Source: Liminaster sp045576355 (GTDB lineage: Bacteria; Bacteroidota; Bacteroidia; Bacteroidales; UBA3663). Taken from it: a stretch of 64,000 nt of DNA. The notes below the pieces were generated by a model, which saw nothing but the letters and a program-made list of their open reading frames with translations, made no database searches and had not been told where the DNA came from. The stretch lies in NCBI GenBank assembly GCA_045576355.1, contig JAZNGG010000029.1, forward strand, positions 39,922 to 103,921, given 5' to 3'. The position numbers and the translations under genes were made by a program. Positions 9,568 to 17,662 of the stretch are shown here, piece by piece. Positions within the stretch are counted from its first letter, which is position 1. Each line of letters begins with the position of its first letter.

Positions 9568-9594
9568 CACGTAATACAATAAAAATTACAATCC

Positions 9595-10485
9595 ATGTCT
9601 AATGCACCTTTACGCTTCTCCCCTGCAGCTCGCAGGACGATTATCCTCCTGGCTGCGATCTCTTTGTTTGTATTGGGTTACAGAGAAATAGCCGATATGA
9701 AAAGGGAAATAGCACAGATTGATACCCTACGCGAAAGGATCGCCTATCTCGAAGGTCAATTGGGAGAAAAACGATTTATAGATGATGCAGTTGAAGTAAC
9801 AAACCCTCAAAAAGAGCCCTTAACTCGGCAGGGAGAGCGGGGAGAATACACGAACGATAGAGATCGTCTCTCTTCTCGGAAAACACATCCAAAACGAACA
9901 GCAAAAACAACTATGGATGACAGATCCCCCTCCTCTGATAGTCATACACTCTCCGACAATAAGGCTATCACAAAAGCTTCCGGGGCAACATCATCCATCG
10001 CATCGACGCAATTAAAGGAATCAGCAGACACCCCTACCCAACCAAAGTGGCAAAACAGAAAATTTGATTCCCCTCGAATCATCGATCTTAACACAGCCGA
10101 CACCACCACACTGATGCGTATCCCGGGGATCGGGAGGGCTACGGCACAAGCCTTAGTTCGCTATCGGGAGAGACTCGGAGGATTTCATCACACCGGGCAA
10201 ATCTCAGAGTGTATCCGTTGGGCCGACCCCTCACAGGTTGCCACATGGCAAAAACTTTGGCTGACAGCAGACTCCTCAAGGATCATCCCGTTAGCAGTCA
10301 ATCAAGCAGAATTTAAGGCCTTGCTCCGACACCCCTATCTGGAGTATGAACAAGTCTGTGCCTTAATGAATCTCAAGAGAAAACGCGGAGCCATCACTTC
10401 GCTATCTGAAATCAAAAAATTATCAGAGTTTAAGGAGACAGACATAAGCCGGCTGCGGCCCTATCTGGATTTTTCCCGACCTTAA
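9595..10485 (+). CDS. Membrane-anchored helix-hairpin-helix (ComEA-like) protein
   Basis: A 296-residue protein with one N-terminal membrane helix (about residues 17-34), a coiled/charged linker, and a ComEA-type helix-hairpin-helix DNA-binding region at about residues 162-200 (IDLNTADTTTLMRIPGIG, then ALVRYRERLGGF). A second, weaker repeat follows (about 232-296). ComEA proteins bind incoming DNA during natural transformation, but many Bacteroidota members lack proven competence roles. The gene ends 4 bp inside the convergent AlkD-like gene. The spacer residues 75-155 are low complexity and probably disordered. Confidence 0.85.
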   Translation: MSNAPLRFSPAARRTIILLAAISLFVLGYREIADMKREIAQIDTLRERIAYLEGQLGEKRFIDDAVEVTNPQKEPLTRQGERGEYTNDRDRLSSRKTHPKRTAKTTMDDRSPSSDSHTLSDNKAITKASGATSSIASTQLKESADTPTQPKWQNRKFDSPRIIDLNTADTTTLMRIPGIGRATAQALVRYRERLGGFHHTGQISECIRWADPSQVATWQKLWLTADSSRIIPLAVNQAEFKALLRHPYLEYEQVCALMNLKRKRGAITSLSEIKKLSEFKETDISRLRPYLDFSRP

Positions 10486-11231
10486 CGCCTCAACCAACCC
10501 TGTCGTTCCGACTCGGGAAGGCGTTCGATGGCATAACGCAGTGTCGTCCGAGACATCTCTCGATGATGCTCCTCCAGGAACTCCTCCAAACGAGTACGAT
10601 CCACTTTCCCCACTTCTCTCAGCATCCACCCGACCGCCTTATGGATCAGGTCGTGGCTATGTCCGAGCAGACGCTTCGCTATCCGACAAGCCTCATCCAG
10701 CCGTCCGACACGGATCAATGTCAGTGTCGAGACCATTGATATACGTTGCTCCCACATGTTTTCACTCTCAGATAGTCGCTCCAACAACTGTTCTCCTGAC
10801 ACAGTCTCTTCGTCAGAGAGATGCAGAAGCCACTGCCCGATAATCCCCGGACAAGAGAGATCGACCAAATCCCAATTATTGACATGAGCCGCGTGTAAAA
10901 GATAAAAATCTACCAGTGCCTGCCGCCCTGAGGGGTCTCCCTCCGGACGACGCCGTGTGGGGAGACATCCTTTCATGCTGCGTACCATAATCAAGAGGGC
11001 ACAGAGACGGATCTCATGGATCGGATGGTGAAGCAATAGAGCAATCTCCTCCAAGGGCATATCAGCAGCCTGAAGTGCGACCTGTCGAGTGGCAGGAACT
11101 TTAATCCCTAAAAACTCATCACCGGCACCATACTCCCCAGGAGCCGTTTTGAAAAAAGAGAGTAACACACGTCGCTGTGCCTCATCGCGCATGGACATCA
11201 TAGTCTCTATCACATCTGCTGCTTTCGTCAT
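10482..11231 (-). CDS. DNA alkylation repair protein, AlkD-like HEAT repeats
   Basis: A 249-residue all-helical HEAT-repeat protein of the AlkD/DNA alkylation repair family, which excises alkylated bases without base flipping in the characterised members. Motifs seen are FLGIKVPATRQVA near residue 42, HEIRLCALLIMV near 92, NNWDLVDLSCPGIIGQWL near 137 and DLIHKAVGWMLREVGK near 193, all in the family's expected order. The length is normal. The C-terminus overlaps the end of the helix-hairpin-helix gene by 4 bp in convergent orientation. Confidence 0.92.
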   Translation of the reverse strand: MTKAADVIETMMSMRDEAQRRVLLSFFKTAPGEYGAGDEFLGIKVPATRQVALQAADMPLEEIALLLHHPIHEIRLCALLIMVRSMKGCLPTRRRPEGDPSGRQALVDFYLLHAAHVNNWDLVDLSCPGIIGQWLLHLSDEETVSGEQLLERLSESENMWEQRISMVSTLTLIRVGRLDEACRIAKRLLGHSHDLIHKAVGWMLREVGKVDRTRLEEFLEEHHREMSRTTLRYAIERLPESERQGWLRR

Positions 11232-11321
11232 ACTATTTTACCGGTACGATTAGACTCCGGCATCGGCAAAGATACAAAAATATACTCTACGACGGATCCT
11301 TCTCCGCCACAAATGAGATTT

Positions 11322-12824
11322 TCATGCATAACCATGCATACCTCCCAAAAGATAATTCACCCCAAAATAGGTCATTAGGACTGTGAGGAAAGAGAACACC
11401 ATGTAAAGATGAAAGAAACGGGGACGGCTGAAACACTTAATACTTCCGGCATGAAAAGCTGCTCCATAGATCATAAATGTGATGAGAGCCCAGACCTCTT
11501 TAGGATCCCATGCCCAATATCGTCCCCATGAGACATTAGCCCAAACCGCTCCGACAAAGATCCCTATCCCTAAAAAGAAAACCGCCGGATAAAGCAACAC
11601 CCTGCTAAGCACCATCAGCCGATCTGCCTCTCGACGAAGCAACAACCCTAACACCCCATTCATCAGAATGAAGGCAAAGAGAGCATAAGAAATCATTATC
11701 AGAGATACATGAAAACTCAACCAAGGCGAGAGCAACACCGGCATCAAGGGGGTAATCTGAGGATTCATCTCCCCCAGATAAGCAACAAGCAGTGTAAATC
11801 CTGACAATAAAAAGCCGAAGACAACAAGAGGCGAAAACCGATATCCTCCCCAACACGCACCGCTTAATAGACATAATGCAAGAAACAGCATGGTCTCGTA
11901 GCCATTGCTCAGCGGAATCCGTCCGCCAATGTACCAACGTAAAAGGAAACCAAACAAGTGGAACAACCAGGCTAATACTAACAAAAAGTAAAAAGTCCTG
12001 TTTGCCACACGATAAAACCCTTTGAAAGAGAGGCGACCCACTCCAAGACTACGACACAAATAGCACCCAAATGAAAGAAAACCTAAAGTGAGACAAAACA
12101 TGAAAAGCAACTTGCAAAATGGGATTTTGTTATAAAGTAACTCTGCCCGAATTCGCACATCTGACAATGGCACTACCATATCCTCCGTTTCTATATAACG
12201 AATCAATGTCCCTTGGTGCAACATCAGTATGAGAGAGACCTTTTCGTCTGTCTCCAATATGGCTTTTGCCATAGCAGAGGGTTTATTACTGATTTTTTTT
12301 GGATTCAACGAATGTTTGTGCTCACCCTCCTGCATGTTCAGCTCATGGCGTTGCTCTTCCAGCCACCACTCTCGTAATAGATATTTATCCCCTTCAAACA
12401 GATCGATCAACCTCGCATGAGAGGTCTGAAGATTCAACCTCTCGCGCAACCGTTCACTCTTTATTTTAATGATAGGGACATAACTCCATTCCTCCGGATA
12501 TCGACGCCAACTCTCTACAATCTGTTCGGCTGATAGCCCTCCAAAAGAATCCTGTCCGGAGAGTTTCCTGACAAAATCCCGTGCTAAAGTATTATAAGGA
12601 GAAACCCGATCATGATAGATGACTTGACGTGCCGATAAACTATCTGCTACAGTCCGTGAGACATAAGGGAGCGGCTTTTCAGACTGAGCAGAGAGAGATT
12701 CTCCTGCCACAGAGAACAACAGTAAAAGCGTCAGCGCACCGCTCCGCAACAACGGATGCCGCAACAATCGGCAGAACTCACCTCGTCGATGAAGCAGCAC
12801 TGCTATCATGGAGACCAACAGCAA
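11322..12824 (-). CDS. ccsA: Cytochrome c biogenesis protein CcsA, N-terminus lost
   Basis: Membrane haem-handling protein for cytochrome c maturation (system II). The C-terminal half (about residues 265-495) is a complete CcsA/CcmC-like domain with the tryptophan-rich haem motif WANVSWGRYWAWDPKEVW near residue 430 and conserved His residues. The N-terminal part (residues 45-250) is the periplasmic segment that in Bacteroidota CcsBA fusions follows a ResB-like region. The frame opens at a TAA near 12863 and first reads WRYIGYLLLLVSM, i.e. in the middle of a membrane helix, with no good start. The frame then abuts the end of a truncated BspA gene. I infer a 5' deletion that removed the ResB part; function is doubtful. 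Confidence 0.82.
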   Translation of the reverse strand: MLLVSMIAVLLHRRGEFCRLLRHPLLRSGALTLLLLFSVAGESLSAQSEKPLPYVSRTVADSLSARQVIYHDRVSPYNTLARDFVRKLSGQDSFGGLSAEQIVESWRRYPEEWSYVPIIKIKSERLRERLNLQTSHARLIDLFEGDKYLLREWWLEEQRHELNMQEGEHKHSLNPKKISNKPSAMAKAILETDEKVSLILMLHQGTLIRYIETEDMVVPLSDVRIRAELLYNKIPFCKLLFMFCLTLGFLSFGCYLCRSLGVGRLSFKGFYRVANRTFYFLLVLAWLFHLFGFLLRWYIGGRIPLSNGYETMLFLALCLLSGACWGGYRFSPLVVFGFLLSGFTLLVAYLGEMNPQITPLMPVLLSPWLSFHVSLIMISYALFAFILMNGVLGLLLRREADRLMVLSRVLLYPAVFFLGIGIFVGAVWANVSWGRYWAWDPKEVWALITFMIYGAAFHAGSIKCFSRPRFFHLYMVFSFLTVLMTYFGVNYLLGGMHGYA

Positions 12825-12832
12825 CAGATAAC

Positions 12833-13240
12833 CTATATATCTCCATAAAATCGGCCATTAGATGCCGATAATGAGGGAACATCACAATTCATTGTCAAGG
12901 TTCCCGTACAATTCATGAAAGCATTTTCTCCTATACTTGTAACTCCATTGGGGATGGAAATCGAAGTAATACTCGGACATCCGCTAAACGCACGTTCTCC
13001 GATACCCGTCACCGTAAAGTTATAATCACTATAAGAGACTTTCTCCGGGATGATTACATCTCCTTTATATTCATCAGCATAAGAGTCATAGGCATCTCCC
13101 TTAAAGGTTACTGACACCGAAGTTGATGATGTGACAGCATAATAGATACCGTTTATCTCCAAGTCATGTGCGCTCACTGACTGAAATGCTGACCACGACA
13201 GCAGTGCCATCGCGGTCAGAAAAAATTTGGATTGTTTCAT
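12833..13240 (-). pseudogene. BspA-like leucine-rich repeat surface protein, 3'-truncated
   Basis: A 135-residue secreted protein: signal peptide ending SVSA (about residues 1-24), then BspA/TpLRR-type repeats (GIGERAFSGCPSITSISIPN, then SIGENAFMNC). It stops at FYGDI, just where family members normally continue into the next repeat, and its stop codon lies in sequence that reads as ccsA in another frame. It is 26 bp downstream of the lipoprotein gene and probably shares its transcript. BspA-like proteins are surface adhesins or binding proteins; this copy is probably a remnant. Confidence 0.75.
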
Positions 13241-13266
13241 GCTTGAATTAATAAGTCATCCTCTAA

Positions 13267-14307
13267 TTATTTGGTAACAGGACGGATGAGATTTCCATAC
13301 TCTCGACCCCAATAATTTGTTAATTTATAATTATCATCATCAATGTCTAGTGCATATGAAGAAACACTATCGTATTCAAGCAACGAAGCTGTCCAATAAG
13401 AAGCACTCCACCCACGAGAATGATAATTATCTTTTGTCCAAACCGTAGGCAAAAAAATACTTTTCCCATTGCGCCCGGTCACTTTGTAGCCGGTATAACC
13501 ATTTCTCATGGTCCAGGTCCAGGTACACTTCGTTATTAATTCTTCCATTTCTGCTTGGGTGGGCATGCGCCAACTTGACCCCCACTTGACATAAGCTGCA
13601 TCGTCTGCCGGGAGGAGAGTAGTCAAGCCATCGGTAAACCCTTCACATTGATAATGATAATAATGATCATAAAAATTTCGTTGACATTTACCATAATTTT
13701 CGTCAGTACAATATTTGGTTACGACAATTCTGTCGCCACAGCAATAATCGTAAGTACCCCATTTATAATTATCCCAATTGTACTCACTCTTAGTAGCAGT
13801 CTCACCCCAAGCAAAGAAATCGCCCTCCTTTTCTGGTGCAGTGGCGCCTACATTGCATGTTGCCCATTTCACAGAGAGACCAAGATCGACATAATCATGT
13901 CCCTGCACTGTCCCGGAGACATCCTGCACATTATTTACACCTTCACTTTTGGTAAATGTGTATGTATCGGCCGACTTCGTCATGATCACAAAATAATTCT
14001 GCTCCATAGAAACAATGGTCCACAAAGAGGTGCCGCCTCCGGATTCGGACAAAGTCAACTGAGGATAGTTGAAAGAATAATAACCTTTTCCACCATCATA
14101 CACACCGACATCCCAAGTGTAAGTGCCATCCGATTTGAAAAAGTAAGATCTTGTTCCGACACCCCAATTCCAATCTGTCGTCCAGATTCCCACTAATGGA
14201 TTGGATGGTTCGGAAGATCCGCCATCCCCATCATCACTACAAGCAGCAAAGTTCACACTCATCAAGATGGCAAATACTGCCATCGCAATTGTTTTTAAAG
14301 TTTTCAT
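13267..14307 (-). CDS. Lipoprotein with FISUMP (major paralogous) domain
   Basis: A 346-residue predicted surface or periplasmic lipoprotein. The signal peptide ends in the lipobox FAAC (Cys about residue 22), followed by a small lipocalin-like beta domain (about 30-120) and a C-terminal Fibrobacter-paralogous (FISUMP) domain from about residue 138 (YVDLGLSVKWATCNVGA, FFAWGET, then SSWRMPTQAEMEEL, RNGYTGYKVTGRNGKSIFLP and IRPV). Function is unknown; these domains are abundant in secreted Bacteroidota proteins. The start is the ATG at 14307, only 8 nt after a T10 tract that ends a highly structured leader RNA. The BspA fragment follows in the same orientation. Confidence 0.85.
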   Translation of the reverse strand: MKTLKTIAMAVFAILMSVNFAACSDDGDGGSSEPSNPLVGIWTTDWNWGVGTRSYFFKSDGTYTWDVGVYDGGKGYYSFNYPQLTLSESGGGTSLWTIVSMEQNYFVIMTKSADTYTFTKSEGVNNVQDVSGTVQGHDYVDLGLSVKWATCNVGATAPEKEGDFFAWGETATKSEYNWDNYKWGTYDYCCGDRIVVTKYCTDENYGKCQRNFYDHYYHYQCEGFTDGLTTLLPADDAAYVKWGSSWRMPTQAEMEELITKCTWTWTMRNGYTGYKVTGRNGKSIFLPTVWTKDNYHSRGWSASYWTASLLEYDSVSSYALDIDDDNYKLTNYWGREYGNLIRPVTK

Positions 14308-14310
14308 TAG

Positions 14311-14669
14311 ATATAAAAAAAAAAGAAGGCGTAAACTATTCGTTACTCGCCTTACTCTAGGTCACCGCCAAGTTACCTTAACACATAACAAGCACGAACA
14401 GCTCACACCTAAGTGTGAACTTACTTCACTGCTTGTTCTCATGTGTTGAATGATTGGCGGTATTCAGAGTAAGAGAACAAGAGCTAAAAGCTCAAAATCC
14501 AATATTTAAACAAGTCCGAATGAGAACGCTCTTCAAAGTTAATAATATGTATATTATAAGAGTTCTCACGGTGAAGCGCTGCCCCATCGGGATAGCAAAC
14601 TTCATTACGGTCTTCGGGGTACTGTCTGTTTCTTAACGCAATATGTTTACGGGGTTAATAATCAATTTG
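14311..14669 (-). ncRNA. Structured leader or small RNA ending in a terminator-like hairpin
   Basis: Transcript predicted from a promoter at 14676-14706 to a T10 tract at 14315-14324. The minus strand shows, 5' to 3': a CCCC/GGGG-closed region, a hairpin GAGAAC...GTTCTC whose inner stem is ATAATAT/ATATTAT, a small GAGCT/AGCTC hairpin, and a long arm with ordered paired blocks CTTACTCT/AGAGTAAG, CCGCCAA/TTGGCGG, AACACAT/ATGTGTT, AACAAGCA/TGCTTGTT and TTCACAC/GTGTGAG. It ends in a small hairpin (14328-14351) and the U-run. It could be a stand-alone RNA or an attenuating leader of the lipoprotein gene. I cannot assign a known family. Confidence 0.75.
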
Positions 14670-14675
14670 TCATGG

Positions 14676-14706
14676 CAAATATACAACAAGTTAGAAGAAC
14701 AACAAA
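14676..14706 (-). promoter_or_regulatory. Bacteroidota promoter for the leader RNA
   Basis: On the minus strand TTTG (14706-14703) is followed after 19 bp by TATATTTG (14683-14676), an excellent match to the phylum's sigma-ABfr consensus. Transcription should begin near 14669. Confidence 0.8.
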
Positions 14707-14829
14707 ATAATCAATCAATTTTTTGGGGCAGAGCCAAACTCAGACTCCATTAAGAGAGAAATAGAGCACGAAAGGGGAGCCGAATGAAAAATCTTTCCCC
14801 GATGTGTCCTCCGCTAAAAATATTTTCCT

Positions 14830-14837
14830 TAACTTTG
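14830..14837 (+). promoter_or_regulatory. -7 box upstream of GH141-like gene
   Basis: TAACTTTG fits TAnnTTTG 43 bp before the start codon at 14880. No clear upstream TTTG box is seen. Confidence 0.45.
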
Positions 14838-14879
14838 TGGACGAGAATCATGGTCTAATATTTAAAACACATAACCCTC

Positions 14880-16745
14880 ATGAAAAATCGTATCTGCTTA
14901 TCAGTCCTGCTTGCCCTCTTCGGGCTCTCATCATGCTCTGACGCACAGGGGCAAAGCATCGACCTTTATGTCTCTCCTCAAGGTCATGACTATCTGGACG
15001 GACGATCACCCGATCACCCGATGAAGTGCATCCACCGGGCACTGAGAGAGGCACGCGAGATCCGCCGCATCGGTAAGGAGGACGTGAGCCAAGGGATCCG
15101 TATCCACCTCGCAGACGGCACATACTGCCAAGAGGGACCCCTCTTCTTCCGTCCCGAAGATAGTGGCACGGAAGGGGGTCCGACAACAATCATCGCCGAC
15201 CATCCGGGCAAGGCGATCATCAGCGGCGGACGTGAGGTGTCCGGATGGCAACCCCTGACAGAGTCGGTGGAGGGCCTGCCGGAAGCCGCCCGCGGCAAAG
15301 TGTGGGTGGCAGATGCTCCGAGAGTGGGCAATCGGATTCTGGAGAGCAGGCAACTCTGGGTCAATGGCAAAAAGGCTGAGAGAGCAGCGCTTGTGCCACA
15401 CGGCGAGATGATCCGAATGACAGACTTCCGCAAAGAGAAACGTGAGATATGGATCCCCACGCCCGAGGTGAGCGGACTGGGAAAGGCACAACAAGCAGAG
15501 ATGGTGGTGCACCAACGCTGGGCCATCGCCATCCTGCGCATCAAGGAGATGGAGACCGTGGGCAAAGTGACGCGGGTCTCTTTTCATGAACCGGAGAGTC
15601 GGCTCGAGTTTGAACATCCCTGGCCACAGCCGGTGATCGGGGAAGAAAAAGGCAACTCCTCGTTCAACATCGTGGGGGACATCCGTCTGCTGGACCGACC
15701 GGGTGAATGGTGGCAGGAGTATCCCTCCGGTAAGATCTATTATTACCCTCGCCCCGATGAGCAGATGGAGGAAGCTGTGGCAGTGATGCCCTACCTCCCG
15801 ACCCTGATCCGAATCGCCGGCAGTGACGAAAGAGAGGTGGCTCACATCCGGATGGAGGGTGTCAGCCTGCAACATGCCGCATGGTTACAGCCCTCATTGA
15901 GCGGTCATGTGACGCTACAGGGAGGTATGCCGCTACTGGATGCCTATAAGTTGGCTATCCCGGGATTGCCCGAAAAGGCCGAACTGGAAAATCAGGCATG
16001 GATCGGACGTCCGGTCAGCGCGGTACAAGTAGAGGGAGCACATCACATCACGTTTGAAGGGTGCGAATTTATGCACTTAGGGGCGACAGCATTGGATCTG
16101 GAGCAGGCAGTGCGTGACAGCCGTGTCAGCGGTTCACTCTTTACAGACATCGGAGGGACAGCCATCGCCATCGGGACATTCCCCGACCAAGGCTTTGAGA
16201 CACATGTCCCCTACATCCCGAAAGCCCCGAAAGAGCTATGCAGCAATATCCTCATCTCCGACAATCTGATCACCGAGGTTGCCAACGAGGACTGGGGATG
16301 TGTGGGCATCGGTGCAGGCTATGTCCGCGATGTGGTGATCGAGCACAATGAGGTGTCACACCTCAACTACTCCGGCATCTGTGTCGGTTGGGGATGGACG
16401 GCACTGGAGAGTGGTATGCGCAATAACCACATCCGTAATAATTATGTCCATCACTTTGCCGGTCAGCTCTATGACGCCGGGGGCATATACACGTTGTCTA
16501 ATCAGCCGGGATCAAGCATCACGGGCAATCGGATAGAACACTTGATCGACGCACCTTATGCAACTAATGACCGGGCATTTTATATCTACCTGGACGAAGC
16601 AACCGATGGCTTTACGATCTCGGGCAACTGGTGTCCTGAGATTCGATTTGGGGATAACAAACCGGGTCCGGCTCTCATCTGGGGGACCAATGGTCCGACA
16701 GTTACTCCCGAGATAAAGAACGCTGCCGGACGGAGAAGCAAGTGA
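14880..16745 (+). CDS. Secreted right-handed beta-helix glycosidase, GH141-like
   Basis: A 621-residue exported protein, probably a lipoprotein (lipobox LSSC, Cys about residue 19). It opens with LYVSPQGHDYLDGRSPDHP, the typical start of parallel beta-helix enzymes, has a beta-rich insert (residues 110-300), and a helix of short repeats (about 350-590) including HVPYIPK, RNNHIRNNYVHHF and YDAGGIYTLSNQPGSSI. The overall architecture and length resemble GH141, a family with an alpha-L-fucosidase acting on pectin. The nearby fucI, mutarotase and fucP genes support a fucose-releasing role. The family call is from recall and context, so pectate-lyase-like or another beta-helix hydrolase remains possible. 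Confidence 0.7.
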   Translation: MKNRICLSVLLALFGLSSCSDAQGQSIDLYVSPQGHDYLDGRSPDHPMKCIHRALREAREIRRIGKEDVSQGIRIHLADGTYCQEGPLFFRPEDSGTEGGPTTIIADHPGKAIISGGREVSGWQPLTESVEGLPEAARGKVWVADAPRVGNRILESRQLWVNGKKAERAALVPHGEMIRMTDFRKEKREIWIPTPEVSGLGKAQQAEMVVHQRWAIAILRIKEMETVGKVTRVSFHEPESRLEFEHPWPQPVIGEEKGNSSFNIVGDIRLLDRPGEWWQEYPSGKIYYYPRPDEQMEEAVAVMPYLPTLIRIAGSDEREVAHIRMEGVSLQHAAWLQPSLSGHVTLQGGMPLLDAYKLAIPGLPEKAELENQAWIGRPVSAVQVEGAHHITFEGCEFMHLGATALDLEQAVRDSRVSGSLFTDIGGTAIAIGTFPDQGFETHVPYIPKAPKELCSNILISDNLITEVANEDWGCVGIGAGYVRDVVIEHNEVSHLNYSGICVGWGWTALESGMRNNHIRNNYVHHFAGQLYDAGGIYTLSNQPGSSITGNRIEHLIDAPYATNDRAFYIYLDEATDGFTISGNWCPEIRFGDNKPGPALIWGTNGPTVTPEIKNAAGRRSK

Positions 16746-17056
16746 TATATTTAGTTGAGGGGTTGAGAGGTTGAAGGGTTGAGGGGTTTAAAGGGCTGCG
16801 CCCGCAGGGCTTATGGAGCTTTGCTCTGCTATGGCTAATGGCGATGGCTACAAGGGTTCATGGCAGATGGCTTTGTTTTCACCTTATAATGGGGCTGCGC
16901 CCCTAAACCCTTCAACTGAGATAACAGAGTACAGATAACAGAGCAAAGCCATCGCCATCAGCTATAGCGGACGAAGTCCATCAGCCATCGCCATCGCCAA
17001 AAGCCATCGCCATCAGCCATAGTAGGGCGCAGCCCTTTAAACCTCTAAACCAACAA
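16746..17056. repeat. Composite intergenic repeat
   Basis: Low-complexity modules: TTGAGGGGTTGAGAGGTTGA-type G-rich string at about 16756-16795, GGGCTGCGCCCG palindromes, GGCGATGGC/GCCATCGCC strings and the ATAACAGAGTACAGATAACA module at about 16920-16940. No gene. Confidence 0.8.
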
Positions 17057-17085
17057 ACCAAACTGTTAAAAAACCTTTTCCCCTC

Positions 17086-17116
17086 TTGACATCGGCTTTC
17101 GATTGTTGTATCTTTG
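17086..17116 (+). promoter_or_regulatory. Promoter of small RNA copy A
   Basis: TTGACA starting at 17086, 20 bp from the TTG to TATCTTTG at 17109-17116. The spacing is identical in copy B. Confidence 0.82.
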
Positions 17117-17121
17117 TGACA

Positions 17122-17220
17122 CATTTTGGTGATTACCCCTGTTTTGGGATAGTAAACGATGAAGCGTTGAGACGTTGTTGGGTTCAGACCCTCCATGTTT
17201 CGATGCTTCATCGTTTTTTT
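17122..17220 (+). ncRNA. Candidate small RNA, copy A
   Basis: About 99 nt from the predicted start to a T7 tract. A 20-bp stem joins 17157-17177 to 17193-17213 (GATGAAGC pairs with GCTTCATC, then several G-U pairs), and the apex adds GGG/CCC. Copy B keeps the stem and the apical GGG/CCC while the loop differs. The 5' unpaired part is about 35 nt here and about 16 nt in copy B. Confidence 0.75.
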
Positions 17221-17315
17221 GTGTTCCTGCACTCGGCCGTTCGGATGAAAATTCGACGGCTCAAAAGGGTCCATTCATCGTGTTTTTTTGCTTAAAAGGC
17301 CGAGGCTTTTTACTT

Positions 17316-17399
17316 CACGCGCGTAGCCTCATTATTCAACGAGCGTACCCGCGTTGGTCGATGAGCGTACGCTCGTTGTGCAACGAGGCTACGCTCGTT
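17316..17399. repeat. Cruciform-forming inverted repeat, copy A
   Basis: Arms 17316-17348 and 17367-17399 share GCGTAGCCTC and CAACGAGCGTAC blocks in inverted order with an 18-nt loop. Confidence 0.85.
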
Positions 17400-17662
17400 A
17401 AAAATTCGCCCCGATGCGTTCCCCCATACAAGCCGATGCGAGAACAGATGAGAGCCGATGCGTGAAAATTATCTCACTTATCAATTTCTCCCTCGGTCTT
17501 TACTGTGATTTTTATGATTGAAACTTTGTCTTCTGATCCATTTTCCCCCTATCTTTAAAAGGTCTCCGATGAGTTTGGCTCAAAGCCGGAGTATATACCC
17601 CATAAAATGATATGCCGAAATAGCATTTAGGTGTTAATGTTTTATAAATGGCAGGGTTGGTT

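Larger units (their letters stand above)
17057..17662 (+). repeat. Duplicated 0.6-kb intergenic element, copy A
   Basis: Matches 51926-52514 over most of its length: promoter, hairpin RNA, a GGATGAAAATTCG block, a large inverted repeat at 17316-17399, a GGCTCAAAGCCGGAGTATAT block and the ending GTGTTAATGTTTTATAAATG. The two copies share only part of the 5' RNA sequence. No transposase or target duplication is visible. Confidence 0.88.

Noticed and set aside
10482..10485. Frameshift at the convergent 4-bp overlap of two genes
   Set aside because: Both genes have complete, family-typical C-termini; a short convergent overlap is normal.
14311..14669. RNase P RNA or tmRNA
   Set aside because: The expected conserved cores (for example GAGGAAAGTCC or a tRNA-like end with a T-loop) are not present.
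15006..15875. 289-codon frame opposite the GH141-like gene
   Set aside because: Antisense shadow; no domain, and the plus-strand gene has a signal peptide and family motifs.
16981..17274. Minus-strand frame containing KHRNMEG, repeated at 51892-52125
   Set aside because: It is the reverse reading of the small RNA hairpin and promoter; such short proteins are likely annotation artefacts.
17175..17465. Plus-strand open frame shared with 52043-52261
   Set aside because: The shared residues run through the RNA terminator and cruciform; similarity is explained by DNA-level duplication, and the 5' halves differ.
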